From RGIG8782 sp017475895 (lineage in GTDB: Bacteria; Pseudomonadota; Alphaproteobacteria; Rickettsiales; UBA1997), in assembly GCA_947167315.1 (NCBI GenBank), contig CAMVHP010000005.1, positions 1 through 31,008 on the forward strand: DNA of 31,008 bases, in the 5' to 3' direction. Made by a program: the position numbers and the translations under genes. Shown here one piece after another: positions 16,113 through 23,713 of the stretch. Position 1 is the stretch's first letter, and each line of letters starts with the position of its first letter. Below the pieces are notes generated by a model. It saw nothing but the letters and a program-made list of their open reading frames with translations, did no database searches and was not told the origin of the DNA.

Positions 16113-16922
16113 ATGTTTAAAAATATATTTAAAAATATTTATGCGGTTATAAGCACAAAATACTTTAGATTTGCTTTGGGTTTTACAGTATTGGCATTGC
16201 TATTTATTTACCATTTCAATGGACATTTTAATAGGGATAAATTTTTTGATGCCATAGAGGCGGTTAGGGATAATAGTAAGCAAAAAAAGGTTGAAGAAAG
16301 AAATAAAAACAATGTGATTGTAGTAAAAAAACAGATTAAAATTGATGACGAAAATGTAGTTGATGAAAAATCAAGCGAAGAGAATATAGAAAAAACTGAA
16401 GAAGAAAAAGAAAAAGATGAAAAAGCTAAAAAAGAAACTGAGATATTGAACGAAAAAATAACAAATGTATTCTTAAAGTTAAGAAGAGTTGAGGAAGCAT
16501 ATAAATATAAACTTGAAAATAAAAAAATAAACCACAAAAGAATAATAAAAGAAGGTGATTTTGTCTACTATTCAATGAGAAGTATCTTTAATGAAGATTT
16601 TGAAAACAAACACATAATGCCAAATATGAATGTATTTATAAAAGTAAAAAAAGGTGATTTTCTCGGAGATAAATTAATCGGTAAAAAAATAGGAGAGGCA
16701 ATACAGTTTAGTTATAACGATATGGTTGATGAAGTAAATCCAGAGAATTCAGATGTGATGAAAAATAAGATAAAAGATACCCTTAACACCGTAAACAATA
16801 TATATAACAAAGATAAAAAAGTTATCACAAGCACTAAAATATATTATGAAATAACTCCATTGGACTTCGTGTCAAACAGTTTAGTTAAGGAGCTAGGTCT
16901 TGAAGCTGAATCTGCTAAATAA
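16113..16922 (+). CDS. Single-pass membrane protein with KE-rich coiled coil; possible degenerate FKBP-like domain
   Basis: Not recognised with confidence. The 269 residues comprise a basic N-terminus, one membrane helix (about 18-34, ALGFTVLALLFIYHF), a Lys/Glu-rich segment (about 50-135) predicted as coiled coil or disordered, and a compact C-terminal domain (about 150-265). That domain has I-K-E-G-D-F-V-Y-Y-S, a strand N-V-F-I-K-V-K-K-G, then L-I-G-K-K-I-G-E-A-I-Q-F-S-Y, recalling the order of elements in FKBP isomerases (a G-D-x-V-x-x-x-Y strand and a hydrophobic-G-K-K-x-G-E turn). The aromatic catalytic pocket is not evident. A strong AGAGGAG ribosome site (16101-16107) precedes it. The gene sits between a cyclophilin and a cation pump. 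A role as a folding helper at the inner membrane is inference. Confidence 0.5.
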   Translation: MFKNIFKNIYAVISTKYFRFALGFTVLALLFIYHFNGHFNRDKFFDAIEAVRDNSKQKKVEERNKNNVIVVKKQIKIDDENVVDEKSSEENIEKTEEEKEKDEKAKKETEILNEKITNVFLKLRRVEEAYKYKLENKKINHKRIIKEGDFVYYSMRSIFNEDFENKHIMPNMNVFIKVKKGDFLGDKLIGKKIGEAIQFSYNDMVDEVNPENSDVMKNKIKDTLNTVNNIYNKDKKVITSTKIYYEITPLDFVSNSLVKELGLEAESAK

Positions 16923-16936
16923 TTTTAATTTTTAAA

Positions 16937-19543
16937 ATGGACAAAACAAAATTTAACATAAATAGCACAGGAATAAATGGGCTAACTGACAGTGAAGTTG
17001 AAGAACGAACTAAAATATTCGGTTACAATGAATTGCCGGAAATAAAAAAAGAAAATATATTTATAACATTTATAAAACAATTTTGTGACCCATTAATATA
17101 TATTTTACTATTGGGTGGTTGCATATCTATTTTCTTGCAAGAATACTACGACGGTATTTTTATTTTTATAATTTTATCTGTGAATTCATTAATCGGTTGT
17201 ATTCAGGAATATTCAGCACAAAAATCAGCAGATTCTCTAAAAAATATGGTTGTTTCAAAGGTTGTAGTAGTTAGAAACGGAAGAGAAATTGAAATAAACT
17301 CAAAGTATCTGACGGTTGGTGACTTGATAGTGTTAAGAGACGGTTTAAGAGTTCCCGTAGATGTGTTACTAATTGAAAGTAATAACCTTGAGGTTAATGA
17401 ATCAATGTTGACTGGGGAATCAGCTGTGGTTAAAAAGGATTGTAACTATAAGCCAAAAGAAAATTCCCAAATACAGGAAAGATTAAACGAAGTTTTTGCT
17501 GGTACAATAATAACAAAAGGTGTTGCTAAAGGTATAGTTACAAACATCGGTATAAATACTGAGATGGGTAAAATTAGTAACAAAATTACAGAGGATGATA
17601 CAGCACAAACCCCACTTGTAATCAGAATGGAACAGTTTTCAAAAATGTTTACAGCCATAATAGGAATAGCTGTCATAATAATAGTAATAGCAGCAATAAT
17701 AAGAGGTGACAACATAAATGAAACATTTTTGATGGCTGTAAGTTTAGCGGTAGCAGCAATCCCTGAAGGGTTACCTATAACTGTGACAATAACTCTATCC
17801 ATTGGTATGATAAATATGGCAAAAAGGAATGTTGTTGTAAGAAATTTGTCAGCTGTTGAGGCTTTGGGATCCTGTACTGTAATAGCATCAGATAAAACCG
17901 GAACTTTAACACAAAATGAAATGAAAGTTATCGGTATTTACGATGTTAACGGGGAAGAAATTAAACTAAATCATAAATGTGATTGCGAATTAAATGAGGA
18001 AAACTTTACAAAATTTTCCTCAGAAGAGCTTAGTATATTGGCATCAGCTTTGCCAAATGAAGCAAATTACGACAAAAATGAGTACTTTGGCGACGCAGTA
18101 GATGTTGCATTTCTAAAATATGTTAAACATAAGGGCTATGATTTTAAAAATATTTTCAACTCATTCGAAAGACAAAAATTATTTTACTATACATCTGAAA
18201 ACAGATTTTCCGCAAGCATCAATAAAATTAATGATAAGATGTACGCATTCATAAAAGGAGCACCGGAAACAATACTATCCATGTGTAAAAAAGAAGATTA
18301 TTCAAAATTGTTAAAAAAACTGGAGGAACTATCAAACGACGGCATGAGACTTTTGGCTTTAGCCTATGGAGAGATAACAAAATCAAACGATTACAAGATC
18401 GAAGATCTAAAAAATTTAAATATGATAGCATTAGTGTCAATGCTAGACCCCCTGAGAAATGAAGCAAAAAATGCCGTTGCTGAATGTAAAAGCGCAGGAA
18501 TAAAGATAGCTATGATAACCGGCGACAACAAAACAACAGCCTATGCCATATCAAAACAATTGGGTTTTGTAGACAATATAGACGAGGTAAAAACCGGAAC
18601 TGATGTAAAGAAGGCGCTTGGAAACAGTGAAGATGAACTGGATGTTTTAACAAAAAACACCAGAGCCTACGCCCGAATGGAACCAATACAAAAACTTGAT
18701 ATTGTCAAATCACTAATAAGAAACGGTAATTTTGTTGCCGTTACCGGTGATGGTGTGAATGATGCACCGGCCTTAAAAAACGCCAATGTTGGTGTGGCTA
18801 TGGGTAAAAGTGGAACCGATATAGCTAGAGAAAGTGCCGATATAATACTAATGGATGACAATTTTGCTTCCATAACAAATGCCGTCGAAGAAGGTAGAAT
18901 TGTTTATAACAACATAAGGAAAGTCATATTTTTTGCCGTATCCTGCGGAATACCAAAGGTGCTAATATATATTTTAGCAATAATGTTTGGTCTTCCGGTA
19001 CCATTCAATGCCTCACAATTGTTGTGGTTAAATGTAATGACGGAAGGTGTACAAAATATATTTCTAGCATTTGAAAGAGGAGAAGGCGATGAAATGAAAA
19101 AACCACCAAGGGACCCTAAGGAACCAATATTCAACGATGTTATGTTAAGACGATGCGCAATAATGATATTAACAATAACAATTATCTGTATAAGTGTATA
19201 TTATTCTTTGACAAAAATATTACTCTACACACACATGAGAAGTGCTAGCATGCTGTTGATGTTGTTTGTATTCATACAAAATTTACAGGTGTTAAACAGC
19301 AGATCTGAAAGAATATCAATATTTAAACACAGTATAAAACATAATAAAAAACTTTTGGTTGGAATAACAACAGCTGTATGTATCCATCTTTTTGCAACAC
19401 ACAACAGTATTTTAGTTAAAATGTTAAGAATAGAGAGTTTGAACCTACATGAAATACTGTCAATGTTTTGCCTAGCGTTACTTGTTATAGTCATTTCAGA
19501 AGTGGAAAAACTAACTAGAAATTTAAAATACAATCACAAATAA
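16937..19543 (+). CDS. P-type cation ATPase, class II (Ca2+-ATPase-like)
   Basis: An 868-residue inner-membrane cation pump. It has an N-terminal cation-ATPase domain (G-L-T-D-S-E-V), actuator T-G-E-S (159-162), TM4 A-A-I-P-E-G-L-P (273-280), phosphorylated Asp319 in S-D-K-T-G-T-L-T, K-G-A-P-E in the nucleotide domain, T-G-D-N and the hinge T-G-D-G-V-N-D-A-P. TM4 with P-E-G-L-P and TM6 with N699, T702 and E703 resemble Ca2+ pump site II. TM5 has S-C-G-I-P-K (669-674) where SERCA has Asn and Glu, so site I is missing and a lysine is introduced. That suggests one ion per cycle or a different ion. It is last in the ftsH operon, 14 bases after the previous gene, with no clear ribosome site. It overlaps the convergent response regulator gene by 10 bases. 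Confidence 0.85.
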   Translation: MDKTKFNINSTGINGLTDSEVEERTKIFGYNELPEIKKENIFITFIKQFCDPLIYILLLGGCISIFLQEYYDGIFIFIILSVNSLIGCIQEYSAQKSADSLKNMVVSKVVVVRNGREIEINSKYLTVGDLIVLRDGLRVPVDVLLIESNNLEVNESMLTGESAVVKKDCNYKPKENSQIQERLNEVFAGTIITKGVAKGIVTNIGINTEMGKISNKITEDDTAQTPLVIRMEQFSKMFTAIIGIAVIIIVIAAIIRGDNINETFLMAVSLAVAAIPEGLPITVTITLSIGMINMAKRNVVVRNLSAVEALGSCTVIASDKTGTLTQNEMKVIGIYDVNGEEIKLNHKCDCELNEENFTKFSSEELSILASALPNEANYDKNEYFGDAVDVAFLKYVKHKGYDFKNIFNSFERQKLFYYTSENRFSASINKINDKMYAFIKGAPETILSMCKKEDYSKLLKKLEELSNDGMRLLALAYGEITKSNDYKIEDLKNLNMIALVSMLDPLRNEAKNAVAECKSAGIKIAMITGDNKTTAYAISKQLGFVDNIDEVKTGTDVKKALGNSEDELDVLTKNTRAYARMEPIQKLDIVKSLIRNGNFVAVTGDGVNDAPALKNANVGVAMGKSGTDIARESADIILMDDNFASITNAVEEGRIVYNNIRKVIFFAVSCGIPKVLIYILAIMFGLPVPFNASQLLWLNVMTEGVQNIFLAFERGEGDEMKKPPRDPKEPIFNDVMLRRCAIMILTITIICISVYYSLTKILLYTHMRSASMLLMLFVFIQNLQVLNSRSERISIFKHSIKHNKKLLVGITTAVCIHLFATHNSILVKMLRIESLNLHEILSMFCLALLVIVISEVEKLTRNLKYNHK

Positions 19544-20199
19544 AATACATAGCCCTTATGTCTTATGGTTTTTAAAAATCTAGGACTCTTGGGATCATTT
19601 TCTATTTTTTTTCTTAGTCTGGTAATTTGTACATCAACGCTTCTTTCGTCCATACATTTTGACAAGTTACATAATTCTTCTCTACTTAAAACGGTATTTG
19701 CGTTATTAAAAAATATTTTTAGAATGTTGACTTCCGTATCCGTTAATTTTACCAATAGATTATTTTTATACAATTCACTTCTCTCGCCATCAAATGAAAA
19801 TTCACCAAAAGTTAAAACATTGTTTTTATTGTTACCATTAAATCGTCTTAAAATATTCTGTATTCTTAAAATTAACTCCTTTGGTTCAAATGGTTTGGAT
19901 AAATAATCATCAGCACCAGCGGATAATCCTTCAATTCTGTTTTCTATTTCTCCTAAAGCTGTCAACATTATCGCCGGAGTTGCATCACCTTCATTTCTAA
20001 TGCTTTGAAGAAATTCTACACCACTTTCATTCGGCATCATATAATCTACCACCATTATATCAAAAATATATTTTTTCATTATGCTTCTTGCTTCCGCTGT
20101 ATTTTCAACACCGGAAACTAAAAAATCATTTTTCACCAAATATTTTTCCAATAGACTTCTAATTCTATTATCATCATCAATTATCAGTACGTGATACAT
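19534..20199 (-). CDS. OmpR/PhoB-family response regulator
   Basis: A two-component transcription factor of 221 residues. The receiver domain (about 1-115) is intact: acidic pocket Asp8-Asp9-Asp10, phospho-acceptor Asp52 in V-V-D-Y-M-M-P, Thr80 in M-L-T-A-L-G and Lys102 in S-K-P-F. A winged-helix DNA-binding domain (about 127-221) follows, with L-T-D-T-E-V-N-I-L, the recognition-helix region R-S-V-D-V-Q-I-T-R-L-R-K-K-I and the wing I-R-H-K-G-Y-V-F. No histidine kinase is adjacent, so it is an orphan here. It follows folC by 15 bases on the same strand. No ribosome site is visible. Its targets are unknown; control of envelope genes would fit OmpR-type regulators but is inference. Confidence 0.9.
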   Translation of the reverse strand: MYHVLIIDDDNRIRSLLEKYLVKNDFLVSGVENTAEARSIMKKYIFDIMVVDYMMPNESGVEFLQSIRNEGDATPAIMLTALGEIENRIEGLSAGADDYLSKPFEPKELILRIQNILRRFNGNNKNNVLTFGEFSFDGERSELYKNNLLVKLTDTEVNILKIFFNNANTVLSREELCNLSKCMDERSVDVQITRLRKKIENDPKSPRFLKTIRHKGYVFYL

Positions 20200-20214
20200 A
20201 AATAGTTTAAGTGG

Positions 20215-21540
20215 TTAATAACTTTCAATAAGTGATAAAACATCACCACAAAAATAAAGGGAACCGCAAATCAATATTCTTAATTTTTTGTCGCTCTTTA
20301 TTTCATTCGTTTTTCGCAGCGCTTCAACAATATTGTCACAACCATAAAAAACATCAACACCGATATTTTTAAATTCGTCTGTAAAGCTATCTATAGTTTT
20401 GTATCTACTCATTTCACCTTCTTTACCATCATTGCCAGATACAATAATAACCCTGTCAAAACAACCTTTTATTTTTTCAACAAATGATTTACTGTCCTTT
20501 CTTTCTAACATTGATATTATTAAAATATTTTCTCTGTCGTCAATTTTATTTTTATCCAACAGCCAATTTCTAATAACCGCTGCCCCACCCTCGTTGTGTG
20601 CTCCATCAATGTACAATTCGCTACCCTTTTTCACATATTCATACAATTTTGTATCCTTTAGATTTTGCAATCTAGCCTTCCAAAACGTTTTAGCAACTCC
20701 ACCGGATATAGCTTTTTCATTGATTTTTAGCTTATTCTGACATAACAGAGCTGCAATGGCGGCTTCGGCATTTGCCAACTGATGCATTCCCTCTAAACTT
20801 GGCATTTGTGTGTGAAATTTTTTAGAAAAACCACAAAATTCACATTCATTTTTATTAATTTTTTTAAAACTATAATCAACACCGGATGTAAATAATTTAC
20901 AGTTGTTTCTGTTGTTTAAAACCCAATTTTTCATCACATCAATTACGCCAATGTGTTCCTGCTTTCCAATAATTATTGGACAATTATTTTTTGCTATGGC
21001 AATTTTTTCTAACGATATTTTTTCTACAGTATCCCCCAACGCAGCCACGTGATCCAAAGATATTGATGTTATTATACTAGCAACTACATCATCTACAATA
21101 TTTGTAGCATCCAACCTACCACCCATACCAACTTCCAATATTGTAGCATCAGCATCATTTTTAGCGAAAGCCATAAAGGCAATGGCAGTTATTATTTCAA
21201 AATAGCTCGCATCTATGTCATTTTTCTCCATAACATACTTGCATTCTTCCGCTAATTCATTATAGTACTCATCAGTTATTTCTTTTCCACAAACTTCGAT
21301 TCTCTCGTTAAATCTAACTAAATGAGGGGATGTATTTCTGTGAACTTTGTAACCATTTTCCTCAAGTATATACTTTAAAAATGAACTAACCGACCCTTTG
21401 CCGTTTGTACCGGCTATGTGAAAAATCGGTGACATTTTTTTTTGTGGATTACCAAGTTTATCAAGTAACACTCTAATTCTATCTAGTCCAAGATATATCT
21501 TACTTATACTTTTTGGCTTTGGCCAATCTGGAAGTTTCAT
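20215..21540 (-). CDS. folC: Folylpolyglutamate synthase / dihydrofolate synthase
   Basis: Cytoplasmic Mur-ligase-family enzyme adding glutamate to folates and, in bifunctional forms, to dihydropteroate. The 441-residue protein has the ATP loop A-G-T-N-G-K-G-S (43-50), T-S-P-H-L followed by F-N-E-R-I, L-E-V-G-M-G-G-R-L-D-A-T-N, S-L-D-H with a metal-binding His, K-I-A-I-A-K and a late D-G-A-H-N. S-P-H-L-V-R-F-N-E-R-I is consistent with both activities, but whether DHFS activity is kept cannot be told. It is co-directional with the response regulator (15-base gap) and follows the mnmA terminator by about 40 bases. Confidence 0.93.
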   Translation of the reverse strand: MKLPDWPKPKSISKIYLGLDRIRVLLDKLGNPQKKMSPIFHIAGTNGKGSVSSFLKYILEENGYKVHRNTSPHLVRFNERIEVCGKEITDEYYNELAEECKYVMEKNDIDASYFEIITAIAFMAFAKNDADATILEVGMGGRLDATNIVDDVVASIITSISLDHVAALGDTVEKISLEKIAIAKNNCPIIIGKQEHIGVIDVMKNWVLNNRNNCKLFTSGVDYSFKKINKNECEFCGFSKKFHTQMPSLEGMHQLANAEAAIAALLCQNKLKINEKAISGGVAKTFWKARLQNLKDTKLYEYVKKGSELYIDGAHNEGGAAVIRNWLLDKNKIDDRENILIISMLERKDSKSFVEKIKGCFDRVIIVSGNDGKEGEMSRYKTIDSFTDEFKNIGVDVFYGCDNIVEALRKTNEIKSDKKLRILICGSLYFCGDVLSLIESY

Positions 21541-21582
21541 TATTTTATAATTCTAAATTATTCTAGTACTTTTTGAATTTTA

Positions 21583-21621
21583 GAAAAAAAAATAAAATAG
21601 TAAATAAATTATTTAACTATT
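21583..21621 (-). terminator. Probable terminator after rpmB-mnmA
   Basis: On the minus strand a stem with arms at 21610-21621 and 21596-21606 (11 pairs with one bulged base, 3-base loop) is followed by a T-rich tail at 21583-21595. It starts 17 bases after the mnmA stop. The stem is AT-rich and weak. Confidence 0.5.
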
Positions 21622-21637
21622 AATTTTTTATTCAAAA

Positions 21638-22672
21638 CTAGTTTATATAACCACCACCAACCACCATACTGCCATCATATACACAAGCCAATTGCCCTCT
21701 TGTTATAGCTCTAGTTTTTTCATTCAAAATAACTTTAACTTTTCCTTCATCAGTAATTTTAATCTTGCCACTTTGTCCCATATGAGTTGATCTTATTTTT
21801 ATGATATAATCATAATTTTCTACTACATCCGACAATTTATTAAAACTTCTAACAAAAAACACATCATTAAATAAATCTTCCTCGTTATCACTGACATAAA
21901 CTGTATTATCAACAGCATCCAACCTCACAACATAGATTGGTTTATTGTAGGAAATATTTAAGCCCTTTCTCTGACCTATGGTATAATTTATTATTCCGTT
22001 ATGTTTTCCCAAAATTCGCCCATTAATATGTCTTATAAATCCGGATTTAATTTGTGTTTTATCAACGTTATCAAATAAAAACTTTTTATAGTCATTATTT
22101 TCAATAAAACAAATGTCCTGACTATCATTTTTGTTAAATACATGTAATCCAGCGTTTTTTGCCTCTTGTCTAGTATTATCCTTTGACATTTTATTCCACA
22201 ACGGAAATTTTATATACTGCAAAAACTCGTGGTTTATTGTGGATAAAAAATATGATTGGTCCTTTTCAATACACGCAGCCCTGTGTAATTCGTATTTTCC
22301 ATTATTTTCAACAATACTGGCATAATGTCCTGTTGCTATATAATCAGCTCCGATTTTTTTCATAAAATCTATCATTTCTTTGAACTTTACAAATCTGTTG
22401 CACATAGCACAGGGATTCGGTGTTTCACCACATAGATATGATTTTATAAAATATTCCACCACCACACTCTTGAAATTACCGGACACATCGATAACATGGT
22501 GTCTTATACCCAACTTATCACACACAGTTCTAGCATCCTCTATTGCACCAGCATCACATTTTCTACCCATTGACATGGTGGCACCAATCACATTATAACC
22601 CTCATTAAGAAGCTGAAGGGCGGTGGTTGAACTATCAACCCCGCCCGACATAGCAACCACAATAGTCTTCAT
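21638..22672 (-). CDS. mnmA: tRNA-specific 2-thiouridylase MnmA
   Basis: Adds sulfur to C2 of the wobble uridine in tRNAs for Lys, Glu and Gln, using ATP and sulfur passed from IscS. The 344-residue protein has the PP-loop S-G-G-V-D-S-S (9-15), N-P-C-A-M-C-N with nucleophilic Cys91, A-T-G-H-Y (113-117), D-Q-S-Y-F-L and the persulfide Cys188 in S-Q-D-I-C-F-I. The C-terminal beta barrels include Y-T-I-G-Q-R-K-G-L and R-A-I-T-R-G-Q. All catalytic residues are present. It lies 8 bases after rpmB on the same strand, so the two form a translation-related operon. Confidence 0.97.
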   Translation of the reverse strand: MKTIVVAMSGGVDSSTTALQLLNEGYNVIGATMSMGRKCDAGAIEDARTVCDKLGIRHHVIDVSGNFKSVVVEYFIKSYLCGETPNPCAMCNRFVKFKEMIDFMKKIGADYIATGHYASIVENNGKYELHRAACIEKDQSYFLSTINHEFLQYIKFPLWNKMSKDNTRQEAKNAGLHVFNKNDSQDICFIENNDYKKFLFDNVDKTQIKSGFIRHINGRILGKHNGIINYTIGQRKGLNISYNKPIYVVRLDAVDNTVYVSDNEEDLFNDVFFVRSFNKLSDVVENYDYIIKIRSTHMGQSGKIKITDEGKVKVILNEKTRAITRGQLACVYDGSMVVGGGYIN

Positions 22673-22680
22673 AAGTAAAA

Positions 22681-23064
22681 CTATTCGGTTTTTGATTTAG
22701 ATTTCTCTTTTTCTGTTTTTACTTCAGACTCTTTTCTGGTCTTTCTTTCTCTAATTATTTTTACTTCGCTTAATCTGTTTTCTTTAATTAGTTTTTTCAT
22801 AATTCTGGCTCTGAGATCTTTACCTTTATCACTTAATTTACTAAAACCATAGTTTACCAAGAATGAATCTAAAGAACCATATTTGTTAATTGTTCTTAAT
22901 GTTTTTGCTGTAATTCTTAAATTAAAACTCAAGTTCAAAACGTCACTTCTTAGTGAAACTCTCTTTAAATTTGGCAAAAATCTTCTTCTTGTTTTAATTT
23001 CTGAGTGTGATACCTTATTTCCAAATAAAACACCACCGTTTGTTAAATCACATACTCTAGACAT
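22681..23064 (-). CDS. rpmB: 50S ribosomal protein L28 with charged C-terminal extension
   Basis: Ribosomal protein of the large subunit. The first 75-100 residues match alphaproteobacterial L28: C-D-L-T-N-G-G-V-L-F-G-N-K-V-S-H-S, then R-R-R-F-L-P-N-L, R-I-T-A-K-T-L-R-T-I-N-K-Y-G-S-L-D-S-F-L. The protein is 127 residues; common alphaproteobacterial L28 is near 95-100. The extra tail (about 100-127) is almost entirely Lys, Glu, Arg and Ser, such as E-S-E-V-K-T-E-K-E-K. AAAGGA lies upstream at good spacing, and a promoter at 23103-23130 serves rpmB-mnmA. Confidence 0.95.
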   Translation of the reverse strand: MSRVCDLTNGGVLFGNKVSHSEIKTRRRFLPNLKRVSLRSDVLNLSFNLRITAKTLRTINKYGSLDSFLVNYGFSKLSDKGKDLRARIMKKLIKENRLSEVKIIRERKTRKESEVKTEKEKSKSKTE

Positions 23065-23102
23065 AATATTTCCTTTTGTTTATAAAATAATACCTTAACT
23101 GA

Positions 23103-23130
23103 ATAATAATTATTTAATTGTAATTTTCAA
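23103..23130 (-). promoter_or_regulatory. Predicted promoter of rpmB-mnmA
   Basis: On the minus strand TTGAAA (23125-23130), a 16-base spacer and TATTAT (23103-23108), about 38 bases before the rpmB ATG. Confidence 0.5.
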
Positions 23131-23152
23131 GAAAAAAATGTATCAAAATAAC

Positions 23153-23169
23153 ATATACTAATAGTATAT
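23153..23169. repeat. Perfect 8-bp dyad between zapA and rpmB
   Basis: ATATACTA, one central A, TAGTATAT. It lies about 23 bases upstream of the rpmB -35 box, where an operator or weak zapA-operon terminator could be. In this AT-rich context chance is possible. Confidence 0.35.
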
Positions 23170-23224
23170 ATAATTTAAAAATTCATCCACAATAAATTGA
23201 TAATAATGTATATATATCTTAAAT

Positions 23225-23713
23225 TTACAGTAAAAAATCATTTTTAACAAGTTCGATATCATTTTTTATATCACTAGTAAATTTTTCAATAATTTTATTC
23301 AACTCATCTTCATTGATTTCATCAGATTTAACTTCTCCTCTGTTTTTATTAAGCTTCATTCTACTTATGATATTTATTACCACAAGGTTTCTTCTTATTT
23401 GTTTAATTTTGTCCTCAAATCTAACATTCTCATTATTTTTTTCTTCAATATATTTTCTAATTGTTTTTACAACATTAAAAAACAAATCTCCTCTGGCAAC
23501 ATCATTCAGTGAATAGATATTAGTATTAAATAAAACACAACAAAGCAAAATTGTTTTATCAATGTTACCACACTCTATCATGATATCATTACACTCCTTA
23601 TTCAACTCATTCATCACATCCAAATAAGCTTGTTTATCCTCCTGATTTTTTATTTTTATCTGAGTTGTTACACCCGCTATACTCAACTCCAATTCCATGC
23701 TAGATTCACCCAT
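23225..23713 (-). CDS. ZapA-like cell division protein
   Basis: ZapA bundles FtsZ filaments at midcell. The 162-residue protein fits the ZapA pattern in its first 75 residues: a strand pair M-E-L-E-L-S-I-A-G-V-T-T-Q-I-K-I, then a long helix with Y-L-D-V-M-N-E-L-N-K-E and a second helix. A charged helical extension follows (about 90-162), longer than E. coli ZapA (109). The start at 23713 is supported by GAGGG at 23720-23724 six bases upstream; an in-frame ATG at 23698 would give a start directly on the first strand. It overlaps the upstream coiled-coil gene by 8 bases. In Caulobacter zapA is paired with zauP, a coiled-coil ZapA partner, which matches this arrangement and raises confidence. 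No catalytic residues exist to confirm the call. Confidence 0.55.
   Translation of the reverse strand: MGESSMELELSIAGVTTQIKIKNQEDKQAYLDVMNELNKECNDIMIECGNIDKTILLCCVLFNTNIYSLNDVARGDLFFNVVKTIRKYIEEKNNENVRFEDKIKQIRRNLVVINIISRMKLNKNRGEVKSDEINEDELNKIIEKFTSDIKNDIELVKNDFLL

Noticed and set aside
16937..19543. Na+/K+-type or Mg2+-type assignment for the second P-type ATPase
   Set aside because: TM4 P-E-G-L-P preceded by A-A-I and TM6 N-x-x-T-E fit the Ca2+-pump-like class; the MgtA TM5-TM6 signature is absent.
23065..23224. A tRNA or small RNA gene in the 160-base gap
   Set aside because: No cloverleaf or T-loop consensus. The content is a promoter-like site and an AT dyad only.
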